In this document: piece by piece, positions 1 through 8,508 of the stretch
Position numbering within the stretch: position 1 is the stretch's first letter
Layout: each line of letters starts with the position of its first letter
Assembly: GCF_015694405.1 (NCBI RefSeq)
Contig: NZ_JADQDB010000001.1
Span: 372,001-436,000, forward strand
Source of the DNA: Pelagibacterium limicola
GTDB taxonomy: Bacteria; Pseudomonadota; Alphaproteobacteria; Rhizobiales; Devosiaceae
Direction: 5' to 3'
Length of the DNA stretch: 64,000 bases
Translations under genes and position numbers: made by a program
Notes under the pieces: generated by a model
What the model saw: the letters and a program-made list of their open reading frames with translations, nothing else
Databases searched by the model: none
What the model was told of the DNA's origin: nothing

Positions 1-1013
1 CACCGGACGCGCTGCATGCCATTCCTCATCACGAGGAACTGCTCAAAGATCTTGTGACCTACGACCTTGTGGGGTTCCAGGCGCAGCGTGACGTCGCGGC
101 CTTCAATGAATTCATCGCTCACGAGCAGATGTACAAGGAAGCGGGCGGCATCCCCGTGGTCATCGATCTCGGCAATACTGTGCTCGACGCGTTCCCGATT
201 GGCTCGGACCCTGACGCCTTTGCCAGGCTGGCGACCAGCCCTAATGCGCAGAAAATGCATAAGCGCGTTGCCCGCGCCATGAATGGCCGCGCGGTTCTTC
301 TCGGCGTGGACCGGCTCGATTATTCCAAAGGGCTTCCGCAGCGCGTCCAGTCCTATGAAAAGCTGCTCGAGAATAATGCCAACCTGCGCCGCACGGTGCA
401 CATGATCCAGATCGCCCCGCCTTCACGCGACACGATCAAGGAATACCAGGTCATTTCCGACGAGTTGGACGCCGCCGTCGGACGCTTGACCGGACGATTT
501 GCTGAGCCGGACTGGCTGCCCATCACCTATGTCAAGCGCGCCTATTCGCAAGCCTCACTCGCCGGTCTCTACCGCCTGGCACGTGTGGGCCTCGTCACGC
601 CGCTGAGGGATGGCATGAACCTTGTCGCCCATGAATATATCGGCGCCCAGGACCCCGAGGATCCCGGCGTTCTCGTGCTCTCGCGATTTGCGGGAGCCGC
701 AGAACTCTTCCATGAAGCCTTGCTTATCAATCCCTTCGACACTGACGAAACCGCCGAGGCCATGCGCCAAGCGATCGCCATGCCCCTCGATGAGCGCAAG
801 GCCCGTTGGAAGCGCCTCATGGAAACCGCCCGCGCGCACAATGTCGATCATTGGGCCGCTAACTATCTTGATGCGCTCGCAGGAACGCGGGCCGCTGAGG
901 CAAGCCATGAACCCCAGGAGCGCGCCATGCTGGCGGCAGGGAGCCTAGCCTCAGGACACGCGACCGCGCGCGCGCCGCTTCTGCCCCCCTGGCTCCGCTC
1001 GGTTTTCGGCTAA
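1..1013 (+). CDS. otsA: trehalose-6-phosphate synthase, 3' part (5' end outside window)
   Basis: Glycosyltransferase family 20 enzyme that joins UDP-glucose and glucose-6-phosphate into trehalose-6-phosphate in the cytoplasm, for osmoprotection. The reading frame is open from base 3 at the window edge, so the true start lies upstream. About 336 C-terminal residues of a protein usually around 460-480 long are present. Diagnostic stretches are DLVGFQAQRD near the edge, the nucleotide-sugar and phosphate-binding segment VDRLDYSKGLPQR, and LRDGMNLVAHEY in the C-terminal Rossmann lobe. The last ~35 residues are Ala/Arg/Pro-rich and look like a lineage-specific tail. The gene converges on the ABC transporter operon and shares the bidirectional terminator at 1043-1066 with it. 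No otsB is visible, so it may lie upstream of the window. Confidence 0.95.
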   Translation, partial: PDALHAIPHHEELLKDLVTYDLVGFQAQRDVAAFNEFIAHEQMYKEAGGIPVVIDLGNTVLDAFPIGSDPDAFARLATSPNAQKMHKRVARAMNGRAVLLGVDRLDYSKGLPQRVQSYEKLLENNANLRRTVHMIQIAPPSRDTIKEYQVISDELDAAVGRLTGRFAEPDWLPITYVKRAYSQASLAGLYRLARVGLVTPLRDGMNLVAHEYIGAQDPEDPGVLVLSRFAGAAELFHEALLINPFDTDETAEAMRQAIAMPLDERKARWKRLMETARAHNVDHWAANYLDALAGTRAAEASHEPQERAMLAAGSLASGHATARAPLLPPWLRSVFG

Positions 1014-1042
1014 GGGGCGACTTCGGTTGTCCACCCACAAAA

Positions 1043-1066
1043 AAAGGCGGCCTTCCGGCCGCCTTT
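1043..1066. terminator. bidirectional intrinsic terminator
   Basis: A 10-bp perfect stem (AAAGGCGGCC paired with GGCCGCCTTT) encloses a TTCC loop. An A-run lies on its left and T-rich sequence on its right, so it can terminate otsA on the plus strand and the ABC transporter operon on the minus strand. Confidence 0.85.
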
Positions 1067-1093
1067 CGCGTTTTGGTACATGCTTACCGGAGA

Positions 1094-2047
1094 TCAGAAA
1101 GGAGAATCCGGGAAGTAATACTGCTCTGCATTCTCGGGCGTGATCAGCGGAGCTCCAAGGATATACTCGCCCGTCACGGGACCGTTCGAGGTGAAGTGTG
1201 CCACCGTGACGTCCATCGCCGTTGCAATCATGGCTGGCGGATAGAGGACGTTGACCGGGATCAGTTCCGAACCCTGCATCACCATCTGGATGACCTCCTT
1301 CATGCCCGCCCCGCCGACGACGAACATTTCGTCAGTACGGCCGGCCTGCCGGACAGCTTCGATCACGCCCAGCGCGATGTCGTCATCCTGTGCCCATACG
1401 CCGTCGATGTCGGGGAAGCGCGAGAGGAAGTCCTGCATGACTTCGAACCCGTCGTCGCGGTTCCAGTTGGCGTGCTTGTGGTCGAGAACGTTGATGCCGG
1501 ACCCTTCGATCGTTTCCATGAAGGCGTTGAAGCGCTCATCATCGATCACAGTCGGAATCCCGCGCAGGATCACGATATTGTCGCCATCGCCAAGCCGGGT
1601 GAGGAAGTATTCGCCCGAAATCCGGCCCAGTTCGGGGTTGTTACCGGCAACGTAAACATCCTGGATGCCGTCCTGCGACAGTCCACGATCCACCACTGTA
1701 ACGAACGCCCCCGATTCCTTGACGCGCCGAACGGGATCGGTCAGCGGCTCGGATTCGAACGGCAGCACGACCAGCGCATCAATATTGTGGATCGAAACGA
1801 GGTCCTCGAGATCGTTTGCCTGCTGCGCCGGGCCGTCCGCGGTCACCAACACGATGTTGATGTGGGGATGGGCCGCCTGAAGGCGGGCCTGCGCCTGAGC
1901 GGCGTGCCAGTTGAGACCGCCAGTCCAGCCGTGCGTGGCAGCCGGAATGGAAACGCCTATGGTGATGTTGTCCTGCGCCATCGCCGGTGCGGAGAGCGCC
2001 ATCGCGCTCCCGACCGCCAGCGCGGCTATCTTCTTGAGAAGCTGCAT
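1094..2047 (-). CDS. sugar ABC transporter substrate-binding protein (ribose/galactose type)
   Basis: Periplasmic binding protein of the RbsB-like family (317 aa). It begins with a Sec signal peptide (MQLLKKIAALAVGSAMAL, cleavage near APAMAQ/DN), followed by the two-lobed fold (ITIGVSIPAATHGWTGG; VVLPFESEP; VVDRGL; GVWAQDDDIALGVIEA). The ATG at 2047 was chosen over a longer frame because GGAGG lies about 8 bases upstream and the signal peptide then begins at residue 1. It is the last gene of an ATPase-permease-binding protein operon, an uncommon order, and is separated from the permease by a strong hairpin at 2098-2126. The ligand is probably a monosaccharide but cannot be named from sequence. 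Confidence 0.9.
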   Translation of the reverse strand: MQLLKKIAALAVGSAMALSAPAMAQDNITIGVSIPAATHGWTGGLNWHAAQAQARLQAAHPHINIVLVTADGPAQQANDLEDLVSIHNIDALVVLPFESEPLTDPVRRVKESGAFVTVVDRGLSQDGIQDVYVAGNNPELGRISGEYFLTRLGDGDNIVILRGIPTVIDDERFNAFMETIEGSGINVLDHKHANWNRDDGFEVMQDFLSRFPDIDGVWAQDDDIALGVIEAVRQAGRTDEMFVVGGAGMKEVIQMVMQGSELIPVNVLYPPAMIATAMDVTVAHFTSNGPVTGEYILGAPLITPENAEQYYFPDSPF

Positions 2048-2097
2048 TCTATAGTCCTCCGTTGTTATACACCCGGGTTGTCCAATGGGTGTTTGCA

Positions 2098-2126
2098 CCG
2101 CCCACGGGCTCCAATCCCGTGGGCGG
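2098..2126 (-). other. intercistronic hairpin upstream of binding-protein gene
   Basis: A perfect 11-bp inverted repeat (CCGCCCACGGG / CCCGTGGGCGG) with a 7-base loop lies between the permease stop and the binding-protein start. It has no U-tract on the minus strand, so an RNA-stability or processing element fits better than a full terminator. Confidence 0.7.
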
Positions 2127-2140
2127 AATTCCTTATAGGG

Positions 2141-3178
2141 CTAGCTCGCTCGCTTGCGCCGGAACGGGCTCAGCGTGGTGAGATTGCCGCGTTGCAGCCA
2201 GACAGCTGCAATGATGATGACCCCCTGCACCGCGCCGTTGAGGTAGTTCGAGATGATGTCGGTGAGGTTGAGGATATTGCCAATGGTGGTGAGCATGATG
2301 GCGCCAACCACGGTGCCGCCGATGCGCCCGTAACCGCCCTTCAGCATCGTACCGCCGATAATGACCGCCGCGATGGCCTCGAGTTCCCACAGCACGCCGG
2401 TCGAAGATGAGGCCGAACCGAGACGGGGCACATAGATGATCGTGGCGATCGAGACGCAAAAGCCCTGGATGACATAGGTCAGCGTCCGCACCCGGTCGAC
2501 CTTGATGGCCGAATAGCGTGCAACGGTCTCGTTGGAGCCGATTGCCATGCAATAGCGCCCGTAGGCCGTGCGGTTGAGCAGCACCCAGCCCAGGATCGCA
2601 ACCACTGCAAAGGCCAGCACCGGAATGGGGATGCCCAGGATATTGCCGTAATAGACCGGGCGGTAGACGTCGCGGACATCGAACGCAAGCGAGAGCGTCC
2701 CGCCATCGGCAAAATAGGTGACCAGCGAGCGATAAATGCCCATCGTGCCGAGCGTCACGATGAATGCCTCGATCTTGCCCTTGGTTGTCATGAAGCCGTT
2801 GAGGAACCCGGCGGCCAGACCAAGGGCAATGGAGGCAACGCAGCCGATCAGAACGATATGAACGCCAACGCCCATTGTTCCGATGGCGTTGTTCATGACG
2901 ATAATCATGACGCCGGAAATCACCGCGGCCATGGACCCGACCGAAAGGTCGATCCCGCCGGCGGTGATAACGAACGTCGCACCCACCGCGATAATGCCGA
3001 TAAATGCCGAACGGGTCAGCAGATTGGTGATGTTACCTTCCGAGACGAAGGCGGGGTTCAGCAAGAACCCGAAAATGCAGAGCGCGATCAGCGCCAACAA
3101 TGGCCCTAGCGTATGAAAGTCCAGCGTCATGAACTTCTTGCGGGCAGGCTTGACGCCCTCATGCGCTTGCACGGTCAT
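2141..3178 (-). CDS. sugar ABC transporter permease (RbsC-like)
   Basis: Integral membrane permease (345 aa) of the ribose-type sugar importers. The central [13 protein letters not shown] segment is the typical BPD_transp_2 signature. About 8-10 hydrophobic segments follow from [15 protein letters not shown] onward, and the EAA-like loop [21 protein letters not shown], with the GxN region characteristic of the family, is split here by length limits. The ATG at 3178 has AAGGGGG about 8 bases upstream and overlaps the end of the ATPase gene by 20 bases, which indicates translational coupling. A later Met at 3130 is an alternative. It works with the ATPase (3159-4700) and the binding protein (1094-2047). 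Confidence 0.9.
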   Translation of the reverse strand: MTVQAHEGVKPARKKFMTLDFHTLGPLLALIALCIFGFLLNPAFVSEGNITNLLTRSAFIGIIAVGATFVITAGGIDLSVGSMAAVISGVMIIVMNNAIGTMGVGVHIVLIGCVASIALGLAAGFLNGFMTTKGKIEAFIVTLGTMGIYRSLVTYFADGGTLSLAFDVRDVYRPVYYGNILGIPIPVLAFAVVAILGWVLLNRTAYGRYCMAIGSNETVARYSAIKVDRVRTLTYVIQGFCVSIATIIYVPRLGSASSSTGVLWELEAIAAVIIGGTMLKGGYGRIGGTVVGAIMLTTIGNILNLTDIISNYLNGAVQGVIIIAAVWLQRGNLTTLSPFRRKRAS

Positions 3179-4700
3179 CTTCCCTGTCCCCCTTGAGCCC
3201 TGCGGCATATCGCATGATTTCTCCTTCGGTGATTTCGGCGCCCTCGAGCGTGCCGGTCCTGCGCCCTTCGCGCATGACTACGACGCGATGGGCCAGCCCG
3301 ATGACCTCCTGCATCTCGGAGGACACCACGATGATCGACTTGCCCTCTTTGGCGAGGGCCGCGATGATGTGATAGATTTGCTGCTTGGTCCCCACATCGA
3401 TGCCGCGCGTGGGCTCGTCGATGATGATGATCTCGGGATCGGACTCCATTGCCTTGCCCAGCATCAGCTTTTGCTGGTTGCCGCCCGAGAGCTGCCCGAC
3501 GCGGACAGAAGCATCGCGCGCCCTGATGTCAAAGCGCCGCGTTGCGCGCTCCATCGCCTCGACCTCGCTCGATTCCACAAGGAACCCGGCGCGCATATGC
3601 CGGAAGAGGGTCAGAAGTGTCAGGTTCGGTTGCAGCCCGATATTGAGCAGCAAGCCTTTACCCTTCCGGTCCTTGGTCATGTAGACGAGCCCCGCCCGTA
3701 GGGCTTCAGCCACCGTCTTGAACTCGACCGGCTGCCCCCTGACTGAAACGCTGCCGCCACTGCGCCCCTGCAGCCCGACGATCGCTTCCATAACCGCGGT
3801 CCGCCCCGACCCGATCAGACCTGCAAAGCCCAGAATTTCGCCCTTGCGCAGCGAAAAGCTGACATTACGCACACCGGGTGCCGTCAGCTTTTCCACCTCG
3901 AGCACGATAGGTGCATCGAAATCGGGCTCCTGCTTGGGCGGATAGAGATTGGAAAGCTCGCGCCCCACCATCATTTCGGCGATGGAATCGGGCGTGAGGT
4001 CGCCCGTTTCGACCGTCGCGATCAGCTGACCGTCGCGCAACACCGTGATGCGGTCGGAAAGCTTCATCACCTCGTCGAGCTTGTGCGAGATGAAGACGAT
4101 GGCCACGCCCTTGGATTTGAGCCGCTGGACCTGCGCAAAGAAATACTCCGTCTCGGCAGGCGTGAGCACTGCTGTCGGCTCGTCCATGATCAGAACGCGC
4201 GCGTCGCGGCTGATCGCCTTGGCGATCTCGACCATCTGCTTGTCGGCGACTGAAAGCGTATTGATCCGTGCGTCGGGGTCGATCGAAACATGAAGCCCAT
4301 CGAGGATGCGCTTGGCCTCCTCGCGCATGTCGGTCCGCCGCACGAAACCCCACCGCGTCCACTCGCGGCCAAGAAAAATGCTCTCGGCCACCGTCAGATG
4401 TTCGGCAAGATTGAGTTCCTGGTGGATGACGACGATACCCAGCGCCTCGGCCTCGCCGTTACGCGGCAAATCTGTCGCTTGCCCGTCAAGCAGGATGGTG
4501 CCGGAGGTCGGCGCTTCGAGGCCTGAGAGAATTTTGATGAGCGTAGATTTGCCGGCGCCGTTTTCCCCGATCAGCGCATGAACCTCACCCGCGCGGACAT
4601 CGAAATCCACGCTGAAGAGGACAGGCACCTCTCCAAAGCTCTTTGAAATCCTGCTGGCTGCAAGGATAGGCTCCTCGGCCGACGGCACGGCTTCACCCAC
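3159..4700 (-). CDS. sugar ABC transporter ATP-binding protein, two ABC domains (RbsA/MglA-like)
   Basis: Cytoplasmic ATPase (513 aa from this start) with two tandem nucleotide-binding domains. The first carries Walker [10 protein letters not shown], a Walker B ending MDEPTAVL and a degenerate signature (LSVADKQ). The second has a degenerate Walker A (GLIGSGRT), the signature LSGGNQQ and Walker [12 protein letters not shown]. This pairing of one active and one degenerate site is normal for RbsA/MglA. The start is taken at GTG 4700, where GGGAGG lies about 10 bases upstream. An ATG at 4784 would add 28 residues with no family similarity and would run into the promoter/operator region. First gene of the operon, divergent from the LacI regulator. 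Confidence 0.9.
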   Translation of the reverse strand: MGEAVPSAEEPILAASRISKSFGEVPVLFSVDFDVRAGEVHALIGENGAGKSTLIKILSGLEAPTSGTILLDGQATDLPRNGEAEALGIVVIHQELNLAEHLTVAESIFLGREWTRWGFVRRTDMREEAKRILDGLHVSIDPDARINTLSVADKQMVEIAKAISRDARVLIMDEPTAVLTPAETEYFFAQVQRLKSKGVAIVFISHKLDEVMKLSDRITVLRDGQLIATVETGDLTPDSIAEMMVGRELSNLYPPKQEPDFDAPIVLEVEKLTAPGVRNVSFSLRKGEILGFAGLIGSGRTAVMEAIVGLQGRSGGSVSVRGQPVEFKTVAEALRAGLVYMTKDRKGKGLLLNIGLQPNLTLLTLFRHMRAGFLVESSEVEAMERATRRFDIRARDASVRVGQLSGGNQQKLMLGKAMESDPEIIIIDEPTRGIDVGTKQQIYHIIAALAKEGKSIIVVSSEMQEVIGLAHRVVVMREGRRTGTLEGAEITEGEIMRYAAGLKGDREDDRASA

Positions 4701-4760
4701 TACCCAATATCCTCCCTCAAGACCGGGCGTTTGTCCGCCGCGTGCCCCGTAACGGAAATT

Positions 4761-4797
4761 TATGTAAACCTTTTCATACGGCATGTAAAGGTTTACA
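4761..4797 (-). promoter_or_regulatory. sugar-operon promoter overlapped by two LacI-type operators
   Basis: On the minus strand a -35 TTTACA and a -10 TACATA are separated by 17 bases. Two palindromic sites cover them: TGTAAACCTTTTCA at 4763-4776 (imperfect) and TGTAAAGGTTTACA at 4784-4797 (perfect arms). Their centres are 21 bp apart, two helical turns, so two repressor dimers could bind the same DNA face. The adjacent LacI-family gene is the obvious ligand. Confidence 0.7.
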
Positions 4798-4896
4798 CAA
4801 CACAGGAACTGTATAACTTTGCCGCCAAACCCGGCGGTCGGTTACAGAGCCGCCCAAGAAGGGCATGCCGGGGAAATCGGCGGGGGTGAGGGAAGC

Positions 4897-5919
4897 TTGA
4901 GCGCGACAAAGCCGGCGACGATCGAGGATGTCGCCTTGATAGCCGGCGTATCGATAGCGACCGTCAGCCGGGCGCTGAACGAACCAGGCAAGGTTGCCGA
5001 TTCGACACGGCGCAAGATTCTCGATGCGGTTGCGCAGACGGGATATACCACCAACGCGATGGCGCGCAGCCTGCGGATGCGGCGCGCAAACATGATCCTG
5101 ATCCTCGCACCAGACGTGGGCGATCCCAACTTCTCCAACATTCTCGTCGGCCTCGAAACCGAGGCTTCCAAGCGCGGTTACGGCATCCTGATCGGCAACA
5201 CCCAGAACGATCCCGAGCGCGAAACCAACTATCTGCGGTTCATCAGTTCCAACCAGGCGGACGGCATTATCCTGCTTACGGGCCACCTGCCCTACGGACT
5301 CGAAGCTGCCGGCCCGGTCACGCGCATGCCGCCCATGGTCGCCGTCAACGAGCCCGTGCCCTATGCGGCGATCCCTTTCGTGGGGGTGGACAATTTCGAG
5401 GGTGCGCGCGTCGCGACCGATCACCTCATCAGTCAGGGCCACACACGCATCGCCTTCATCGGAAAATCCACGAACCGCGCCGTCGCGATGCTACGCGAAC
5501 GCGGCTACCGGACTGCGCTGGCAAGCGCGGGCGTGGCGATCGATGAGAGGTTCGTGCTCGAAGCGGACGGGACGACCGAGAGCGGACGCGGCGCCGCCGA
5601 GCGGATGTTCGTGCGGGACCAGTTGCCCACGGCCTTCTTCTGCGTCAACGATGCCACTGCCCTCGGCGTGATCATCGCCTTGAGCGCCCGCGGATATGAC
5701 CTGCCGCACGATTTCTCCGTGATGGGGTTCGATGACATCTCCTACGCGAGCTTCGTCACCCCCTCGCTAACCACCATGAAACAGCCCCGGCTACAGATCG
5801 GGGAGGCAAGCATGGACCTGCTCCTCGCCATGCTCGAAGGCGAGGACGTTCAGAAGCGCGAGATTCTGCTTCGATCCGAGCTGATCTTGAGAAATTCTGT
5901 CGCGCTACGCCGCGATTAG
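4897..5919 (+). CDS. LacI-family transcriptional regulator
   Basis: Repressor of 340 aa. The N-terminal helix-turn-helix is TIEDVALIAGVSIATVSRAL, followed by the hinge (ARSLRMRRANMILIL) and a periplasmic-binding-protein-like effector domain (DQLPTAFFCVNDATALGV; DDISYASFVTPSLTTM). The start is set at TTG 4897: GAGGGA lies just upstream and the HTH then begins at about residue 7, as in the family. The in-frame ATG at 4819 would add 26 atypical residues. It is divergent from the sugar ABC transporter and most likely represses it through the operators at 4763-4797, with the transported sugar as inducer (inference). Confidence 0.9.
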   Translation: MSATKPATIEDVALIAGVSIATVSRALNEPGKVADSTRRKILDAVAQTGYTTNAMARSLRMRRANMILILAPDVGDPNFSNILVGLETEASKRGYGILIGNTQNDPERETNYLRFISSNQADGIILLTGHLPYGLEAAGPVTRMPPMVAVNEPVPYAAIPFVGVDNFEGARVATDHLISQGHTRIAFIGKSTNRAVAMLRERGYRTALASAGVAIDERFVLEADGTTESGRGAAERMFVRDQLPTAFFCVNDATALGVIIALSARGYDLPHDFSVMGFDDISYASFVTPSLTTMKQPRLQIGEASMDLLLAMLEGEDVQKREILLRSELILRNSVALRRD

Positions 5920-5925
5920 CCGTTT

Positions 5926-6177
5926 CTACTGACCGGGGGAAACAGGGGCCGGGGTAGGCAGTTCTTCAAGCGTTTCGCCCGGCATTGTTTCCTCGAGCGT
6001 CTCGCCAGCCCCGGTCGTCGTGACGGTGCCCGGGCTCATGGCCGTATTGTACCACAACGCCAACGCAAAACCGATGACGACCAGCGCAATGCCGATCACA
6101 AGGACGCGCAGGTTCATCCGTCGCCGGTTTCCCTGGCGCATTTCGGTCGTGGTTAGGTCGGGCTTGGAATCGTTCAT
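5926..6177 (-). CDS. small single-pass membrane protein, unknown function
   Basis: An 83-aa protein not recognised as a named family. A polar N-terminus ends in a basic stretch (RQGNRRRMNLR), followed by one hydrophobic helix (VLVIGIALVVIGFALALWY) and an acidic, Thr/Pro/Glu-rich tail (TLEETMPGETLEELPTPAP). By the positive-inside rule the tail should be periplasmic. The ATG at 6177 has GAGGGA at a good distance. A longer frame to 6288 lacks support. It ends 6 bases from the lacI stop (convergent) and is divergent from adenine deaminase. Confidence 0.65.
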   Translation of the reverse strand: MNDSKPDLTTTEMRQGNRRRMNLRVLVIGIALVVIGFALALWYNTAMSPGTVTTTGAGETLEETMPGETLEELPTPAPVSPGQ

Positions 6178-6302
6178 GGGTCCCTCGCTTCTTCGTTCAG
6201 ATGATTCAACGCACCGTATGCCGGGGGCGTTCCCCGCTACGCGCAAAATCTCTTGACCATTCCCGGGCTTGAGCCGACCCTGAAGCAAAAAAGAGGTGGT
6301 CG

Positions 6303-8012
6303 ATGACCAACGCAGAAAATCTCGCCCGCATGATCCGTGCGGGGCGCGGCATCGAACCTGCCGACATCGTGATCAGCAATGTCCGGCTGCTCGACGTCAT
6401 TACCGGAGCGGTCACCCCAACCGAGATTGCCATTGTCGGCGACAGGATCGTGGGCACCCACGCCCACTACAAGGGCCGCACCGTGATCGATGGCGGCGGA
6501 CGTTTTGCCGTATCCGGCTTCATCGATACCCACCTCCATATTGAATCCTCGCTCGTCACGCCCCACGAATTCGATCGCTGCGTGCTGCCCCACGGCGTTA
6601 CGACCGCCATCTGCGATCCCCATGAGATTGCCAATGTGCTGGGCACTGAGGGCATTCGCTATTTCCTCGATTGCGCCGACGAGACGATCATGGATGTGCG
6701 GATAAACCTCTCGTCCTGTGTGCCGGCAACGCCCTTCGAAACATCCGGAGCACGACTTGAAATCGAGGACCTGCGGCCCTTCCGTGGCCATCCCAAGGTC
6801 ATCGGCCTGGCCGAGATGATGAATTTCCCCGGCGTGCTCAATTGCGATCCCGACATTCTGAAAAAGCTCGAGGACTTTCAGGATGGGCATATGGACGGCC
6901 ATGCGCCGCTGCTCTCGGGCACCGATCTTAACGGCTATCTCGCCGCCGGTATCCGCACCGACCATGAGGCGACGAGCGCCGCCGAAGCCCGCGAGAAGCT
7001 GGCCAAGGGCATGGCCATTCTGATCCGGGAGGGTTCAGTCTCCAAGGACCTCAACGCCCTTGCCGAAGTGCTCGATGAAAACACCTCCACAATGATGGCG
7101 CTCTGCTCGGATGACCGGAACCCTCTCGACATCGCAGAGGAAGGCCATCTTGACAGTTCCATCCGGCGCCTCATCGCCAAGGGCCGCCCGCTCCATCACG
7201 TTTATCGCGCGGCCTCGTACTCTGCAGCCCGCATATTCGGCTTGCGCGACCGCGGCCTCATCGCCCCCGGCTGGCGCGCCGATATCGCGCTGGTCGACAG
7301 TCTTGATGACTGCCGCGTGTCCGATGTGATCGCCGGCGGCCGGCTGGTGACGCCCGAAATCTGGTCTACCCGAGCACCTGTCGAACCGGTGGGGATGGAC
7401 TCCGTCAAGGCAAAGCCCCTTGAAGCTGCCGCCTTCATCACCGAGCCGCCGATGGGTAAGAACGAAATCCCGGTGATCGGCGTCAAGCCCGGCCTGATCC
7501 TCACATTCCGCGAATCCGCAAGTCTTGCCTCGGACGAATTCGGGCTCAAGCCCGATACCGAGGCCGATGTCATAAAGGTCGCCGTGGTCGAACGTCACGG
7601 CATCAACGGCAATATCGGACGCGGCTTCGTCAAGGGGTTCGGACTCAAGCGCGGGGCCATCGCCTCATCGGTCGGGCACGACAGCCACAATATCACCGTC
7701 ATCGGCGCTACCGACGAAGACATGGCGCTCGCCGTCAATCGGCTCATCGAGATCGGTGGCGGATTTGCCGTCGCCGACGAAGGCGAAATCACCGCCGACC
7801 TCGCCCTGCCCATCGCGGGCCTGATGAGCACCGAGCCCTTCGAGATCGTTACCGAGCACCTTGAACACCTGCGCCGCGCGGCAAAGGCCATAGGCTGCAC
7901 TCTGCCTGAGCCCTTCCTGCAAGTTGCCTTCCTCGCCCTGCCCGTCATCCCGCACCTCAAGATGACCGACAGGGGCATGTTCGATGTCGACAAGTTCGAC
8001 TTTGTAACGTGA
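6303..8012 (+). CDS. ade: adenine deaminase
   Basis: Amidohydrolase-superfamily adenine deaminase (569 aa) that converts adenine to hypoxanthine plus ammonia. Metal-binding motifs are visible: HLHIESS after the SGFIDT strand, DPHEIANVLG, and the later CSDDRNPLDI segment. The C-terminal AdeC-type domain follows, with VERHGINGNIGRGFVKGFGL and HDSHNITVIGAT. Length and motif order match the Ade/YicP family. AGAGGTGG precedes the ATG. It supplies hypoxanthine to the xanthine dehydrogenase encoded at 15285-19893. It lies outside that cluster and has its own promoter region (6178-6302), in which no recognisable operator was seen. Confidence 0.95.
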   Translation: MTNAENLARMIRAGRGIEPADIVISNVRLLDVITGAVTPTEIAIVGDRIVGTHAHYKGRTVIDGGGRFAVSGFIDTHLHIESSLVTPHEFDRCVLPHGVTTAICDPHEIANVLGTEGIRYFLDCADETIMDVRINLSSCVPATPFETSGARLEIEDLRPFRGHPKVIGLAEMMNFPGVLNCDPDILKKLEDFQDGHMDGHAPLLSGTDLNGYLAAGIRTDHEATSAAEAREKLAKGMAILIREGSVSKDLNALAEVLDENTSTMMALCSDDRNPLDIAEEGHLDSSIRRLIAKGRPLHHVYRAASYSAARIFGLRDRGLIAPGWRADIALVDSLDDCRVSDVIAGGRLVTPEIWSTRAPVEPVGMDSVKAKPLEAAAFITEPPMGKNEIPVIGVKPGLILTFRESASLASDEFGLKPDTEADVIKVAVVERHGINGNIGRGFVKGFGLKRGAIASSVGHDSHNITVIGATDEDMALAVNRLIEIGGGFAVADEGEITADLALPIAGLMSTEPFEIVTEHLEHLRRAAKAIGCTLPEPFLQVAFLALPVIPHLKMTDRGMFDVDKFDFVT

Positions 8013-8023
8013 CCATCCACCTT

Positions 8024-8047
8024 GATAAGCCTGCGGTCGGGCTTATC
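8024..8047 (+). terminator. hairpin after ade
   Basis: GATAAGCC pairs with GGCTTATC around an 8-base loop, followed by TTCT. It sits in the 44-bp gap between ade and the next gene. The weak T-tract suggests partial termination only. Confidence 0.5.
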
Positions 8048-8056
8048 TTCTAAGGC

Positions 8057-8389
8057 ATGGACAAAGAACGTTCCCGTCTCGAGCGCATGTTCCTCCGGTT
8101 GGAGGAGCGGTTTCCCCGCTTTGCAATGGTGCTTTACGTCTTGCGCCAGCCCTGGGCGATGCTGATCCGGATTCCCCTGGGCATATTGCTGGTCATCGGC
8201 GGCCTGCTCGCCTTTCTGCCGATCCTCGGCATCTGGATGCTCCCACTGGGCCTCCTCCTGCTGGCCATCGACCTGCCCTTCCTGCAGAGACCCATGAGTG
8301 CCACCCTGTTGCGGGGCGAGCGCCAATGGAAGCTCTGGCGCCGCTCTCGTCGTGACAAGAGGGGTCGAGAAGCCCCGCCGCCAACCTGA
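8057..8389 (+). CDS. small two-helix membrane protein of unknown function
   Basis: A 110-aa protein with a basic N-terminus, a central hydrophobic region that forms two helices (IRIPLGILLVIGGLLAFL and LGIWMLPLGLLLLAIDLPF) and a highly basic C-terminal tail (RQWKLWRRSRRDKRGRE). It resembles the conserved alphaproteobacterial hypothetical proteins often found as single genes near housekeeping loci. I cannot assign a function. TAAGG lies directly upstream of the ATG. It follows ade on the same strand after a hairpin, so the two may be partly cotranscribed. Confidence 0.75.
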   Translation: MDKERSRLERMFLRLEERFPRFAMVLYVLRQPWAMLIRIPLGILLVIGGLLAFLPILGIWMLPLGLLLLAIDLPFLQRPMSATLLRGERQWKLWRRSRRDKRGREAPPPT

Positions 8390-8448
8390 AGCCAGATGGT
8401 TTTTCAGGCCGCCCTTCCCCGTTGAGAACGGCTAAATCGTTCAAGCTT

Positions 8449-8467
8449 GCCAATAAGGTTATTTGGC
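8449..8467. promoter_or_regulatory. imperfect palindrome in putative promoter of the esterase gene
   Basis: GCCAATAA-GG-TTATTTGGC is an inverted repeat with one extra base. It sits between a possible -35 TTGCCA and a possible -10 AACAAT, 42 bases upstream of the esterase start, and could be an operator. No cognate regulator is adjacent. Confidence 0.35.
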
Positions 8468-8508
8468 ATAACAATAGACGGGCACGGAATGTGCAAGAGG
8501 AGGAAGCC

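Noticed and set aside
1073-2410. A 445-codon open frame on the plus strand opposite the sugar-binding protein
   Set aside because: The minus-strand gene has a signal peptide, ribosome-binding sequence and family motifs; the antisense frame has none and would start on the far side of a terminator.
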